The notes under the pieces are model-generated. The model saw nothing but the letters and a program-made list of their open reading frames with translations, made no database searches and had not been told where the DNA came from. 64,000 nucleotides of DNA from Priestia megaterium (lineage in GTDB: Bacteria > Bacillota > Bacilli > Bacillales > Bacillaceae_H): contig NZ_CP085446.1 of the NCBI RefSeq assembly GCF_023824195.1, forward strand, positions 44,975-108,974. Direction: 5' to 3'. Positions within the stretch are counted from its first letter, which is position 1; each line of letters begins with the position of its first letter. The position numbers and the translations under genes are program-made. Positions 17,655 through 26,497 of the stretch are shown in pieces.

Positions 17655-18149
17655 TCAACAGCTTCTATACTTTTCCTCCATTAATTTAAGTTTTTCACAA
17701 GTCTCTGTAGAAAGGTATTCATTAACTTCAATATGTAAAGCTTCAATTATATTTTTTTCTTCCTCTTGTGGTAAATGTCCATCCCATAAGTCTTGGGGAA
17801 AATATATCTCGTTAGAATGATGAGCACACTGATAAATGAAATAATAAATAGTCCATATTAGCACGCTGATCGGTGTTTCGTATTTATCTGAGCATTCGAA
17901 CATGGCTACAAAATTAAAACAACCATAATCCCTCTCCTCATCATTACATAAAGTGTACAGTTCTTCCCAATCTATCACACTTCCTGATATCCAATCGTAA
18001 CCCATATTTATGATACTTCTAAATTGTTCAAAGGCTTGATTATAATTTCCACCTTTGAATTCATTCTCAAAATAATTTAATGTCTGTTCAGCATATGCTA
18101 AACATATTGCTACCCTGCTATTAATAGTTATGTTCATAATATCTCTCAT
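17655..18149 (-). CDS. Imm6-like immunity protein
   Basis: About 164 residues from the ATG at 18149 (GGGGAGG upstream; other starts up to 18200 are possible). Segments such as VAICLAYAEQTL, DWEELYTLCNDEERDYGCF and HHSNEIYFPQDLWDGHLPQ match the Imm6 family as I recall it. Imm6 proteins neutralise nuclease-type polymorphic toxins (LXG/WXG secreted). No toxin gene is present here, so it is an orphan immunity gene. It lies beside a YezG-like immunity gene. Confidence 0.65.
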   Translation of the reverse strand: MRDIMNITINSRVAICLAYAEQTLNYFENEFKGGNYNQAFEQFRSIINMGYDWISGSVIDWEELYTLCNDEERDYGCFNFVAMFECSDKYETPISVLIWTIYYFIYQCAHHSNEIYFPQDLWDGHLPQEEEKNIIEALHIEVNEYLSTETCEKLKLMEEKYRSC

Positions 18150-18368
18150 AAGTCTGCTAAAACCTCCCCATAGAAACCTAATTTCAACTAATAATAACAT
18201 TTATAACCTGTGATTTATTTCTCTTCACAGGGACTTTTCTTTAATAACAGTGATAAAAACTACAAACTTACTTAAAAGAATTAACTCCATTTCAACCAAT
18301 CTTTATTTAAGAGTCACAAATAGCAATAACCAGAAAAACTTTAGAGTTTTTATTGAGGAGAACTTTCA

Positions 18369-18599
18369 ATGGATGATAGGCAGCTACCAAACAGAGTCGT
18401 TACTTGTATAGACATGAAAAGCTTTTTCGTTTCGATTTCACCTGTCATACGGGGATTAAATTCGTTGAAGACAAGGCTTACTGTGGTAGGAGATATCAAA
18501 CAGTCAGAATCTGTTTTGCGAGCCGACACACCCTTATTAAAGAAAGAAGGGGTCAAAATAGGAAGTTGTCTTTTCGAAATTCTTCATCTGTTCCATTAA
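18369..18599 (+). pseudogene. 5' fragment of uvrX-like gene (duplication)
   Basis: The first about 70 codons match the start of the intact uvrX-like gene at 19528 (MDD.xLPNRV..CIDMKSFF and PLLKKEG). The 30 bases before the start also match, but the LexA boxes are lost. The fragment stops abruptly in the YezG-like gene's 3' end. It is not a functional polymerase. It shows that this locus arose by partial duplication. Confidence 0.8.
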
Positions 18600-19052
18600 T
18601 TTTTTCTCTTCATTATTCGTTGGTTTCTTATTTAAGTATTTATGTTCAAAATAATCAATACGACTAGAAGGTCCAAAATCAGATGAATTCCAATTGTTAT
18701 AGCAAAAATCAATTTTTAACTGTCCTTGAGCATTTACAATCATATTTATTGAAAACCATTTTTCTTGATTATTTTTAATAAACACTTCTTGCAGGTCATT
18801 AATAAGTTTAAATAATTCGTGAATTTCTTGATCATATTCTCTTTCTTCTACAAAATTGTATAAATCCGGTATGTCATGGGAATATATATATTCGTTTGCT
18901 TTACCTTTTTCTTTAAAAAAGAAGAAAACCCCTCCTTCTCCATTCTCAACTTCACCATTAAAATAGAACTCTTCCCAATCAACTGGAATTATATCATTTA
19001 CTTTTTGTCCAATTTGTTGATAGATAGTATTTAACTGTTGTTCAAAATTCAT
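18537..19052 (-). CDS. YezG/DUF600-like immunity protein, C-terminus altered
   Basis: 171 residues. MNFEQQLNTIYQQIGQKVND then IIPVDWEEFYFNGEV is typical of YezG, the antitoxin of the LXG toxin YeeF-type proteins. The last about 20 residues overlap the uvrX fragment (bases 18537-18599), so the native C-terminus has been replaced by read-through into the duplication. The core domain seems complete. GGAGGG precedes the ATG. No cognate toxin gene is visible. Confidence 0.8.
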   Translation of the reverse strand: MNFEQQLNTIYQQIGQKVNDIIPVDWEEFYFNGEVENGEGGVFFFFKEKGKANEYIYSHDIPDLYNFVEEREYDQEIHELFKLINDLQEVFIKNNQEKWFSINMIVNAQGQLKIDFCYNNWNSSDFGPSSRIDYFEHKYLNKKPTNNEEKKLMEQMKNFEKTTSYFDPFFL

Positions 19053-19164
19053 TTGAATTTATCCCCCTCCTTTATTTTTTCCTTTTCGTAACGTCTCTTA
19101 ATATAAAAACCTATTTTTACACACTTTGTAACTTATTCCTGAATAATAAATAGGATTTTTAGAT

Positions 19165-19389
19165 TTAATTTCTCAAATAACCAATAATGCCACCAAAGAC
19201 TCCTATTGCAAGTGAAATAGGAACAGCAGCTATTCCCCCATAAGCAACCGCAAACCCTAAACCGTCTGCAACTGATGGATCGTCAGTTATGTGATTTGCT
19301 TGTATAGTAACCCAAATTAGTAAGGCACCAACCATTACAACAAAAGAAATAATAGTAGTCAGTAAAAATGCGCTGAAAGCTTTAATCAT
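19165..19389 (-). CDS. small two-helix membrane protein
   Basis: 74 residues from the ATG at 19389, which follows AAGGGGAA; an upstream ATG at 19413 lacks a ribosome-binding site. Two hydrophobic segments (about 1-24 and 44-70) with a glycine-rich second helix. Divergent from the uvrX-like gene. No family recognised. Confidence 0.6.
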   Translation of the reverse strand: MIKAFSAFLLTTIISFVVMVGALLIWVTIQANHITDDPSVADGLGFAVAYGGIAAVPISLAIGVFGGIIGYLRN

Positions 19390-19462
19390 AGATTCCCCTT
19401 CACCCTTATTCATGTAGAGTATTTGTTCTTCTTATTGTACCAATAATCGGGAAAAGATTCCA

Positions 19463-19507
19463 TTGAATAAAGAACGTTTGTTCGTATATAATGAAGAACA
19501 AACGTTC
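19463..19507 (+). promoter_or_regulatory. LexA-regulated promoter of uvrX-like gene
   Basis: Two LexA (DinR) boxes flank the -10: AGAACGTTTGTTCG at 19471-19484 and GAACAAACGTTC at 19496-19507. TTGAAT (19463) and TATAAT (19487) with an 18-bp spacer form the promoter. The boxes match the Bacillus consensus CGAACnnnnGTTCG. The gene should be SOS-induced. Confidence 0.85.
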
Positions 19508-19527
19508 TTTATTGAGGAGTACTTTCA

Positions 19528-20793
19528 ATGGATGATGGGCATCTACCAAACAGAGTCATTATTTGCATAGACATGAAGAGCTTTTTTGCTTCGGTTTCCT
19601 CTGTCATACGGGGGCTAGATCCGTTGAAAACAAAGCTTGCGGTTGTAGGAGATATCAAACGGTCGGGATCTGTTGTGTTAGCTGCCACACCTTTATTAAA
19701 GAAAGAAGGAATCAAAACCGGCAGCCGTCTTTTCGACATTCCTAAAAGGAAAGATATCCATGTGGTGAATCCATCAATGGAGAGATACATCAAAGCATCG
19801 AACTATATTTCTAGTTTGGTGTTACAGTATGTGGCTCCTGAAGATTTCCATGCGTATAGCATTGATGAGTTGTTTATTGATGCTACAGCTTCTTTGCATT
19901 TATTTGCTCGAACACCAGAGGAGCTAGCTCATCGAATACGTAATGAGATCTATCGCAAAACAAGACTCACAGCTACCGCAGGAATCGGTCCTAATCTCTT
20001 ACTGGCTAAAGTCAGCTTAGATCATGAAGCGAAGCATAGCTCAACAGGGGTTGCTTATTGGCGATATGAGGATATTCCCTTTAAGTTATGGTCGATTCAT
20101 CCAATGAAGGATTTCTGGGGGATCTCGTCAGCTACGGAAAGACGCTTACACCGTTTAGGCATCTATACCATAAAAGAACTGGCTCTTTCTTCGAAGGAGA
20201 TGTTACAAAAAGAATTTGGCATCATGGGAGAAGATTTGCACCAACATGCCAATGGGATTGATTTTAGTCGCATTTCCGATGTGTACATACCTAGTTCTCG
20301 TTCCTTTGGGAAAAGTCAGATTCTATTTCGAGATTATACGAGCCGAAAAGAAGTGGAGATATTACTATTGGAACTCTTAGATGATGTATGTTTCCGATTA
20401 CGGATGCATCAAGTGGTGGCTCAAACGGTTCATTTATCTATTGGCTACAGCAAACAAACAGGTGGAGGCTTCTCAAGACAAAAGAAAATGGGGAGAGCTT
20501 CGAACTTAAGCCAAGATATTTTTCCTTATTGCTTAACCGTCTTACATACCTACGATAACGGAATGCCGATTCGCTCCATTGGGATTTCCTTATCAAACAC
20601 AAGCATTCAAGAAGAGGAGCAAATGAGCTTATTTGAGGATATCGATCAACGTGAAAGAGCCTATGCTCTTGCGAAAACGATTGATGACATTCGGCTGCGT
20701 TATGGAAAAAATAGTGTGCTACGGGCTTCAAGCTATCTGGATCATTCAACAGCTCGTTATCGAAACGGCCTTATAGGAGGCCATAGAGCTTAA
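19528..20793 (+). CDS. uvrX: UvrX-like Y-family DNA polymerase
   Basis: 421 residues. The polymerase palm start CIDMKSFFASVSS carries the first metal-binding Asp. YSIDELFIDATA (about 110) carries the second acidic pair. Thumb and little-finger domains follow (GIGPNLLLAKVSLD; RSFGKSQILFRDY). It is the SP-beta/plasmid UvrX type that performs error-prone translesion synthesis. It is SOS-controlled by two LexA boxes and is followed by a YolD gene, the usual partner in Bacillus. Confidence 0.93.
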   Translation: MDDGHLPNRVIICIDMKSFFASVSSVIRGLDPLKTKLAVVGDIKRSGSVVLAATPLLKKEGIKTGSRLFDIPKRKDIHVVNPSMERYIKASNYISSLVLQYVAPEDFHAYSIDELFIDATASLHLFARTPEELAHRIRNEIYRKTRLTATAGIGPNLLLAKVSLDHEAKHSSTGVAYWRYEDIPFKLWSIHPMKDFWGISSATERRLHRLGIYTIKELALSSKEMLQKEFGIMGEDLHQHANGIDFSRISDVYIPSSRSFGKSQILFRDYTSRKEVEILLLELLDDVCFRLRMHQVVAQTVHLSIGYSKQTGGGFSRQKKMGRASNLSQDIFPYCLTVLHTYDNGMPIRSIGISLSNTSIQEEEQMSLFEDIDQRERAYALAKTIDDIRLRYGKNSVLRASSYLDHSTARYRNGLIGGHRA

Positions 20794-20806
20794 AGGAGGA
20801 AATATC

Positions 20807-21142
20807 ATGCATCACGATAGAAGGATGAAAAAATGGAGAGCTTTCGCAAGCATGCCAGAGCAATACATAGGATTACAGGAAGTCATAAACAAGCAACTAG
20901 AAGTACCTCAACCTCTTTTAACAGAAGAGGAAATGGAACAAATCAATTTCACCTTGATTGAAGCCTTACATACAAATCAACAAGTATACCTTACATATTA
21001 TAAGAACGGGCAACGTATAACCGAAACAGGATTCATACAATTTGTTGATTCCCTGGGGAATTTGTTTGTTTTTATCGATGAAGTATTTGAATTAAAGAAC
21101 AAAATGAGGTTAAGTGAACTAATTAATGTTCGTTTTGCTTAG
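20807..21142 (+). CDS. yolD: YolD-like family protein
   Basis: 111 residues. The N-terminus MHHDRRMKKWRAFASMPEQY is the YolD signature. A beta-rich C-terminal part (QVYLTYYKNGQRITETGFIQ) resembles a small SH3-like domain. AAAGGAGG precedes the ATG. YolD genes pair with UvrX-like polymerases and are thought to modulate them. Same operon, 13-base gap. Confidence 0.9.
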   Translation: MHHDRRMKKWRAFASMPEQYIGLQEVINKQLEVPQPLLTEEEMEQINFTLIEALHTNQQVYLTYYKNGQRITETGFIQFVDSLGNLFVFIDEVFELKNKMRLSELINVRFA

Positions 21143-21327
21143 TTCTTGAAATTTAAGTGTACGGAACCATTCCTGTAATTGGGCAACAAAGTTTTTTATT
21201 GTATCTCTAATTTATTACAGTGAACAAGCGTATCATCTACATTAAAAATTAGTGTTTGTCTCTGCATTTCTTTAAGGCCCTTCTATGATTGGTATATGGA
21301 TAGTATATGTAGAAAAAATAATTAGAG

Positions 21328-21364
21328 AGAACCTTCTGCTATATTAAACAGAAGGTTCTTTTTA
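21328..21364. terminator. terminator downstream of uvrX-yolD
   Basis: AGAACCTTCTG / CAGAAGGTTCT stem with T-tract on both strands. Confidence 0.8.
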
Positions 21365-21392
21365 TGAGGTAAGAAGCCGTGGAAGCTTCTTA

Positions 21393-21584
21393 TCAATAAA
21401 TATACTGGTCAAAATTTTCTCTACTCATATTTATTTTGAAACTAGAGGCACTTAACCCTGCACGACTTATAAGTCGCTCAGTGCTTTCGTCTTCTTTAGG
21501 TATACTAAGTTCAAGTCCTTGTATAGTGAAAGGGTCATACATATACTCTGTTAGGTCACTTCTTACATCTGACATCATATACAC
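21393..21584 (-). CDS. hypothetical 63-residue protein
   Basis: The start at 21584 follows AGAGGTG. The protein is acidic (SIPKEDESTERL) and has no membrane helix. It is located just after the following 66-residue gene, five bases apart on the same strand, so a two-gene operon is likely. No family recognised. Confidence 0.5.
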   Translation of the reverse strand: MYMMSDVRSDLTEYMYDPFTIQGLELSIPKEDESTERLISRAGLSASSFKINMSRENFDQYIY

Positions 21585-21589
21585 CTCTG

Positions 21590-21790
21590 TTATTCACGAT
21601 CATTGTCTATATTTTCTTGTATATTACTTAATATGTTTTTCGTATTAGTTATTTCGTTTAAACGTTCTAACTCGTGCATGTTAGTAGAGGTTGGATTATT
21701 TAAGTGTAAATGCTTTGCATAATCATTGTCGAACCTTCCTAAATAATGTTTTTTACTATCTAATGGTTCATTGACACCAGATTCTCGCAT
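21590..21790 (-). CDS. hypothetical 66-residue polar protein
   Basis: GGGAGG precedes the ATG. The product is hydrophilic and asparagine-rich (NNPTSTNMHELERLNEITNT), probably a short helix protein. It is the first gene of a pair with the 63-residue gene. No family recognised. Confidence 0.55.
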   Translation of the reverse strand: MRESGVNEPLDSKKHYLGRFDNDYAKHLHLNNPTSTNMHELERLNEITNTKNILSNIQENIDNDRE

Positions 21791-22001
21791 AAAAAAAACC
21801 TCCCAAATATATTGTTTGATTTGAGTAAAAAAATATAAGAGGTAGTATAAGACAAAATGATTTTCCTGTTATAGATATTCCTTATGGATAATATTCCAAT
21901 TTTCTTTTCCCACTAATAAAATTTTATAAGCACCAAAAAGTAAAGTAATTTTTTTCTTAATGGAAAGTATATAACTATAAAGCTTTAACAGGGGTGATCA
22001 A

Positions 22002-22409
22002 ATGTTAACATCTGAAGAAAGTAAAAACGATGTACCACGTCCGCAACATTATTTAAAACTAATAAATGACACTGATAGAAAATTGAAGTTAGAGTGGAAA
22101 GGGGATATAGATCAATCTAATGTTACTGTTCCATCAGAATTAAACCCAGGTGACGCTGATGAAAAAGATTCCAAAAGAACTAGTGATGCAAGTTTTATTG
22201 TAGATATTTATCGTTGGAAAGATAGCTCTTATATTTATAGTGGGCAACTAACAGAACATGTGCATGGCAGAGTGTATAGTAGTGAAGAGACCTACTATTT
22301 AAAATTAGAGTCATTTCCTGACAGAAATCAAATTCAGTTGATAAAAAAATCAGAAGTAGATGAAACTGAACATACCATAATCAACACTTTTTCAGAAGAT
22401 GAGTGGTAA
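22002..22409 (+). CDS. hypothetical 135-residue acidic protein
   Basis: A soluble, acidic protein with beta-strand-like parts (HYLKLINDTDRKLKLEWKGD; TYYLKLESFPDRNQIQLIKK). AGGGGTG precedes the ATG. There is a possible short hairpin after the stop. I do not recognise it. It could be a beta-sandwich protein, to judge by alternating hydrophobic residues. Confidence 0.6.
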   Translation: MLTSEESKNDVPRPQHYLKLINDTDRKLKLEWKGDIDQSNVTVPSELNPGDADEKDSKRTSDASFIVDIYRWKDSSYIYSGQLTEHVHGRVYSSEETYYLKLESFPDRNQIQLIKKSEVDETEHTIINTFSEDEW

Positions 22410-22437
22410 TATAATCAAGGTCTTTTCTTAATGAAAA

Positions 22438-22456
22438 AGCTGCCAAGCAGGCAGCT
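22438..22456 (-). terminator. hairpin at the end of the 45-residue gene
   Basis: Stem GCTGCC / GGCAGC between the convergent ends of the 135-residue and 45-residue genes. Confidence 0.45.
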
Positions 22457-22479
22457 AACAATCCAGCTCTAATTCTCTT

Positions 22480-22617
22480 TCAAGGTTTTGCGTTGCCAGG
22501 AGGCTTATTGGTTGGAAAAATTGCTTTTTCCACGTCTTCTGCTGCGATTACTGGATCTACTGTATTGCTATTTGGTTTGCCCTTCTGACTATTGCCTTTA
22601 TCGCGTTTCTGACTCAT
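22480..22617 (-). CDS. 45-residue basic small protein
   Basis: Starts MSQKRDKGNSQKGKPNSNTV and ends TNKPPGNAKP. GGGAG lies nine bases before the ATG. Polar, lysine- and proline-rich; likely disordered. No family recognised. Confidence 0.55.
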   Translation of the reverse strand: MSQKRDKGNSQKGKPNSNTVDPVIAAEDVEKAIFPTNKPPGNAKP

Positions 22618-22690
22618 TTTTAGATCTCCCTTCAAATTTAGTTACATTGTTAAGATGAGTTAACAAGTGGAAGCTTATTCAAAGTCTTAA

Positions 22691-22912
22691 TTAATGTATT
22701 AACGCATTACCTGAAGAATTCAGTTGAAAAAGAGAAGGATTTCCCTTCTCTTTTTTTAATTCAATCTTGTTTTCACTCTTTTTAAAACTTGAGGCATCTG
22801 ATTTACCAACCTCTCGCTGATTCTCCTTACGTTCTACTTTAGACGTTGGGACATCTTTCGATCTCTCGTCCATTTTATGAAAAATATAAGCCACTAGGAC
22901 AACCCCCAGCAT
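22691..22912 (-). CDS. small membrane-anchored charged protein, uncertain
   Basis: 73 residues with one N-terminal hydrophobic stretch (MLGVVLVAYIFHKMDE) followed by a charged, lysine/serine-rich tail. No clear ribosome-binding site, so the true start is doubtful. Confidence 0.35.
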   Translation of the reverse strand: MLGVVLVAYIFHKMDERSKDVPTSKVERKENQREVGKSDASSFKKSENKIELKKEKGNPSLFQLNSSGNALIH

Positions 22913-22953
22913 ATAAAAATCGAGCTTAGCTTACATCAATACCTACTCCTCAC

Positions 22954-23012
22954 CTACTGCAGTAAGGGTTCTTTGTTATTTTTCGAGTGGACAGGCAAAC
23001 TTACTGCAGTAG
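22954..23012. repeat. 13-bp inverted repeat in the control/ori-like region before the ftsK-like operon
   Basis: CTACTGCAGTAAG (22954-22966) and CTTACTGCAGTAG (23000-23012) are perfect inverted copies, each containing the palindrome CTGCAG. The 280-bp gene-free region 22930-23211 then contains a GC-rich block (about 23120-23175: GCTGAGCCGAAGAGGCGAAG). It may hold a promoter, origin or transfer site; nothing proves which. Confidence 0.5.
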
Positions 23013-23211
23013 CTACATAGTATCTAAATAATTACGACTTCATTACGTAATCAGTAGCTAGTTCAGTATCGATACCGCGTTAATACAAGCTGTATACGCT
23101 TCGTGAAGCCCTTCATCAAATCTGTAAGGGAGCTGAGCCGAAGAGGCGAAGGGGGCGACCGGATGCGTTGAGCTGAAATAATGCATAAACCAAAGGCAAA
23201 AAATTAAACGA

Positions 23212-23529
23212 ATGAAAGTTGGTATCAACATGAGAAAATCTCATTATATTACTTTTCGAAACTTCTTCCATAAACCATCCTTTAAACCCTCAACAAAACC
23301 TCGTCCTTTTAACGCTTATTCGTTTGTTCCTTTTAGTCCAGTTGCTCTGCTAGACCCCACTATTCTTACCGTAGGAGGAATTGTTTTAGGAATTGCCTTC
23401 ATTGAACAGATATTAAATCGATGGGGTGTAATAGACCTTGCCGATCAGTTTAAAAAAGTGATGCGGTTTATCTTGCCTGTCGCCTTTTATGGGGGCTTAT
23501 CTTACTTCTTTGCGACATTTATGTTTTGA
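23212..23529 (+). CDS. small membrane protein of the FtsK-like operon
   Basis: 105 residues: a basic, proline-rich N-terminus, then two membrane helices (about 49-67 and 83-103). Its start may be 23212 or the ATG at 23230. It directly precedes the FtsK-like gene by 12 bases, with GGAGG between. The gene trio (small membrane protein, FtsK-like ATPase, replication-relaxation protein) is a recurring plasmid module. It may anchor the ATPase. Confidence 0.7.
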   Translation: MKVGINMRKSHYITFRNFFHKPSFKPSTKPRPFNAYSFVPFSPVALLDPTILTVGGIVLGIAFIEQILNRWGVIDLADQFKKVMRFILPVAFYGGLSYFFATFMF

Positions 23530-23541
23530 GGAGGGTTTTAG

Positions 23542-24675
23542 ATGTTTGAGAAACTAAAATTGCGTGGAAAGCTTATTAAAGCGTTTCGTACGGCAGAGAT
23601 TTACCGAGTGATTAGACGAGGAGACCGTACCTCCTATCTGTTTCCAAAAATTCATCAAATTGATAACCATCATACGTACACTCGGTACGCCTTTTCCTTA
23701 CTAAATGGCATTGATCCTGAACTTTTAAATAAAAAAAGATGGGCATTACGACAAGTATTAGGCAGCAACATCGAGATAAATGGCAGCCTAAAGAATTTTA
23801 GCATCACCGTTCATCACAAAAGCCTACCTAAAATGCTCAATTATAGGTATGAGGTCATTCATCCTCATATTGAGAAAATGGAGCTCCCAGTATGCATTGG
23901 TCAAGATATCTATGGAAGCCCCGTTTCGTGGGACTTTGCGGATTTAGAAACGTTACTGATTTCTGGCGAAATCGGCGCTGGAAAAAGCAGTCTCATGCGT
24001 GTCATTCTAACAACGTGGGTGAAATATGCCTCTCCTGAAGACTTACGCTTAGTCTTAGTAGATCTCAAACGGGCAGACTTAGGGTTATTTCATGGAATCG
24101 ATCATGTAGACGCGCTTTGTTTTGAAGCGAAAGATATGAGAAGACCTTTTGCCTTGTTACGAACTGAAATGTATCGACGGGGCGATTTACTGTTAGAGCA
24201 TGGTGTGACTCATATCAGCAGGCTTCCTTTTAAGCTGCCTCGGATTGTCGTGGTTGTAGACGAAATGAGCATAATCAAGCGAGAAACAGATCTCGTAGAG
24301 ATGATCCAACAGTTTGCGAGTCAAGGCCGTGCGTTAGGCGTTCATACGATTATTGCCATGCAGCGCCCGGATGCGGATTTATTAAATTCAGCGTTAAAGG
24401 CTAACTTACGGGTACGAATCTCTGGAAGGCAGGCCGATGCCACAAATGCAAAAGTAGCCGGGGTACTAGGGGCAGAAGAAATCGATGCAGCAGCCAGAGG
24501 CCGCATGAAAATCAAAATTGATGAGGTCAAAGAGTTTCAAGCCTTTTTCTTAGATGAAGAAGCTTGTAAGGAAATGCTTTCACCTTATAAAACGCGTGTG
24601 AAAGACCCTGAATCTAAACTAGAAGTTGTATCACCGCCCCTCTTTGGATTATTAGAGAAGGAGGAACAGCGATGA
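23542..24675 (+). CDS. FtsK/SpoIIIE-domain DNA translocase (TcpA-like coupling protein)
   Basis: 377 residues, much shorter than chromosomal FtsK, with no N-terminal membrane part. Walker A is SGEIGAGKSSL (about residue 144), Walker B is RIVVVVDEMS (about 234). The C-terminal part includes RALGVHTIIAMQRPD, typical of FtsK/HerA motors. Such ATPases pump DNA for plasmid transfer or partition. GGAGGG precedes the ATG. The stop overlaps the next start (ATGA), so translation is coupled. Confidence 0.9.
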   Translation: MFEKLKLRGKLIKAFRTAEIYRVIRRGDRTSYLFPKIHQIDNHHTYTRYAFSLLNGIDPELLNKKRWALRQVLGSNIEINGSLKNFSITVHHKSLPKMLNYRYEVIHPHIEKMELPVCIGQDIYGSPVSWDFADLETLLISGEIGAGKSSLMRVILTTWVKYASPEDLRLVLVDLKRADLGLFHGIDHVDALCFEAKDMRRPFALLRTEMYRRGDLLLEHGVTHISRLPFKLPRIVVVVDEMSIIKRETDLVEMIQQFASQGRALGVHTIIAMQRPDADLLNSALKANLRVRISGRQADATNAKVAGVLGAEEIDAAARGRMKIKIDEVKEFQAFFLDEEACKEMLSPYKTRVKDPESKLEVVSPPLFGLLEKEEQR

Positions 24676-25367
24676 GTTTTCGTCTATCTCAGCGTGATAA
24701 AGACATCATTGGGTTTATCAATCAATTTCGGGCTGTAGATCGAGACTCATTAGTGGAACTGTTCTTTAAACAACTGAAATCACCCATAAACGCGTGTAAT
24801 AGCGTGATGGTACGTTTATATCGATTAGGGCTCATTGAACGCACACAGCAGTATTCTCCGACGGTCTATTTGCCCATAGATGCGAAGATCAAAAAGAACT
24901 CTCAAAAAATATTACATTTCCTGTCCATCTTAGATGTCTATAAGCAAATGTGTACGTATAGTGCACCTAAACAGGTTATTGTCGAAGATAAGCCCACTGG
25001 ACGAAAAGGAGGCATTGAACCCGATCTCTTTTGTATCTTTAAAGGATCGCCGTTTTGGATTGAAATTCAGAGAAATCAGTATTCTGAGCAGAAGATGCAG
25101 GCGAAGGTCAACCTCTATGAGGAGTTTCTCTTTTCGGATGAGTGGAATGACTTGCACTGGCAACCAGAAGGTCGACCACCTATCTTCCCTTCGGTCATTC
25201 TGATTACGCCTGTTCGGTATGCTGTATCTTCAGACCATATCCGTATTATACAGGTAGCAAGTATTCATGAATTGATGGAGAAATACAGAAGTTCAGCTAA
25301 ACAGCAAAGAGATAGAAAACCAAGAACATCAGCTTCTTCTGGTGGAATTAAAATTAACTTAACATAG
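24672..25367 (+). CDS. replication-relaxation family protein
   Basis: 231 residues. An N-terminal winged helix (RLSQRDKDIIGFINQFRAVD) is followed by a PD-(D/E)XK-like core (GIEPDLFCIFKGSPFWIEIQ, about residues 114-133) typical of replication-relaxation proteins, which nick or open origin DNA on mobile plasmids. It overlaps the FtsK-like gene by four bases and is its likely partner. Confidence 0.85.
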   Translation: MSFRLSQRDKDIIGFINQFRAVDRDSLVELFFKQLKSPINACNSVMVRLYRLGLIERTQQYSPTVYLPIDAKIKKNSQKILHFLSILDVYKQMCTYSAPKQVIVEDKPTGRKGGIEPDLFCIFKGSPFWIEIQRNQYSEQKMQAKVNLYEEFLFSDEWNDLHWQPEGRPPIFPSVILITPVRYAVSSDHIRIIQVASIHELMEKYRSSAKQQRDRKPRTSASSGGIKINLT

Positions 25368-25379
25368 AGTGCTAGAAAA

Positions 25380-25600
25380 GTGTTTGTAATCACACCAAAA
25401 TGGGCTACCTCAGAAGAATGAAAGGAAACCGATTTAGATAAAATCGCTAGGCTTAGATAAAGTCGAATAAATCCAAGCGTCTGCAGGAGATGAAACTGTC
25501 ATACGCGAAGAAGGCGATGGATTTGCGGACTGGTATTGAGAAGGATTAATTCGTATAATAAAAGGGAATCAGTAGCAATACCATGGCGACCGAGGAGGTG
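25380..25600 (+). pseudogene. degraded coding remnant
   Basis: Several frames show protein-like fragments without a continuous ORF: KSLGLDKVE, a stop, then IQASAGDETVIREEGDGFAD. The stretch is probably a decayed gene. Family unknown. Confidence 0.3.
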
Positions 25601-25607
25601 AGCGAAT

Positions 25608-25928
25608 ATGAGTCTACGAGAAGAACTACTGGCACAGGAATATGACGAAAGAACAAAGCCGAGAGGATTCGTATACTTCACAGACGCTGATGGCCAAGTT
25701 GTCGCTAAGACTTGCCGTAAATGCCGCGAATTAAAACACGCAAAGAACTATCATTATAAAAGCGATGGATTCGGTCAACTTGGACCATACTGCAGAGCTT
25801 GCGTTTCTGTTCGCGACCGGGATTATTACGTTAAAAATAGAGAGCGAGTAAAACAAGTTAAAAACGCTTATTACCATAGGAAAAGATCTGAGCAACTTTC
25901 TTTTAATTTATTCGGCGATAACGAGTAG
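25608..25928 (+). CDS. small zinc-ribbon protein (phage-type)
   Basis: 106 residues. Two cysteine pairs, CRKC (about residues 36-39) and CRAC (about 62-65), surround the KNYHYKSDGFGQLGPY loop, forming a zinc ribbon similar to phage HNH-neighbour proteins. The C-terminal half is a basic helix. GGAGGTG precedes the ATG. A DNA-binding or nuclease-accessory role is plausible. Confidence 0.75.
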   Translation: MSLREELLAQEYDERTKPRGFVYFTDADGQVVAKTCRKCRELKHAKNYHYKSDGFGQLGPYCRACVSVRDRDYYVKNRERVKQVKNAYYHRKRSEQLSFNLFGDNE

Positions 25929-26082
25929 TATCACGGCGGCTAGTGAGGTCGCTTTTTTGTTTACACACTGATTAATTGTCAAAAATATCCATTAAAAGTG
26001 TTTGTGACATGTCTCAAGGGTGCCAGGACGAGGTAGGGATTCGGAGGAAGCTACGTAGGAGGCCCCCGTAAAAGCAGACGTT

Positions 26083-26193
26083 TTGAAGCGTTACGAAGAT
26101 AAGATTAATTCATTGATTGAATACATAAAAAAGCAAGATGAGCGATTTGATAAGCAGGAACATTTTAACCGCGAATTAAAAACAGGCTTTTAA
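26083..26193 (+). pseudogene. short coiled-coil remnant
   Basis: A 36-codon frame from a TTG encodes LKRYEDKINSLIEYIKKQDE then RFDKQEHFNREL, a coiled-coil-like helix. In-frame codons continue upstream to GTA without a start. It is probably a remnant of a larger gene. A structured GC-rich leader (26020-26070) precedes it. Confidence 0.35.
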
Positions 26194-26216
26194 GCTATTA
26201 CTAAAGCCTGTTTTTA
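26178..26216 (+). terminator. rho-independent terminator
   Basis: AAAAACAGGCTTT / AAAGCCTGTTTTT stem with a T-tract. Confidence 0.8.
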
Positions 26217-26272
26217 TATACTTGGAGAAACAAAGCCTCTAAAGGAATAAAAAAGAATTGTAATAAGCATAT

Positions 26273-26497
26273 TTAAATATCCCAGAAATCTTCGCTCTTA
26301 ATATTAGGATCGATCCGTCTTAATGCTTGTAATATCTTTTTCATTGTTCTTTGTGTAGGCAACCTTTCGGAGTTGTTTACTAAATCACCAATCGTACTTC
26401 TACCTAATCCTGACTTTCTTACAAGCCATTCTTGATTAATGTTTCTTTTATCAATCCATTTACCAAGTCTAGTTCGCCTTTTTCCTAACCCGAACAT
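26273..26497 (-). CDS. small XRE-family HTH regulator
   Basis: About 74 residues from the ATG at 26497, chosen for its AAAGGGG ribosome-binding site; an upstream ATG at 26539 has none. The helix-turn-helix is NQEWLVRKSGLGRSTIGDLV (about residues 20-39). It looks like a Cro/C1-type plasmid regulator. No obvious operator is seen nearby. Confidence 0.75.
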   Translation of the reverse strand: MFGLGKRRTRLGKWIDKRNINQEWLVRKSGLGRSTIGDLVNNSERLPTQRTMKKILQALRRIDPNIKSEDFWDI

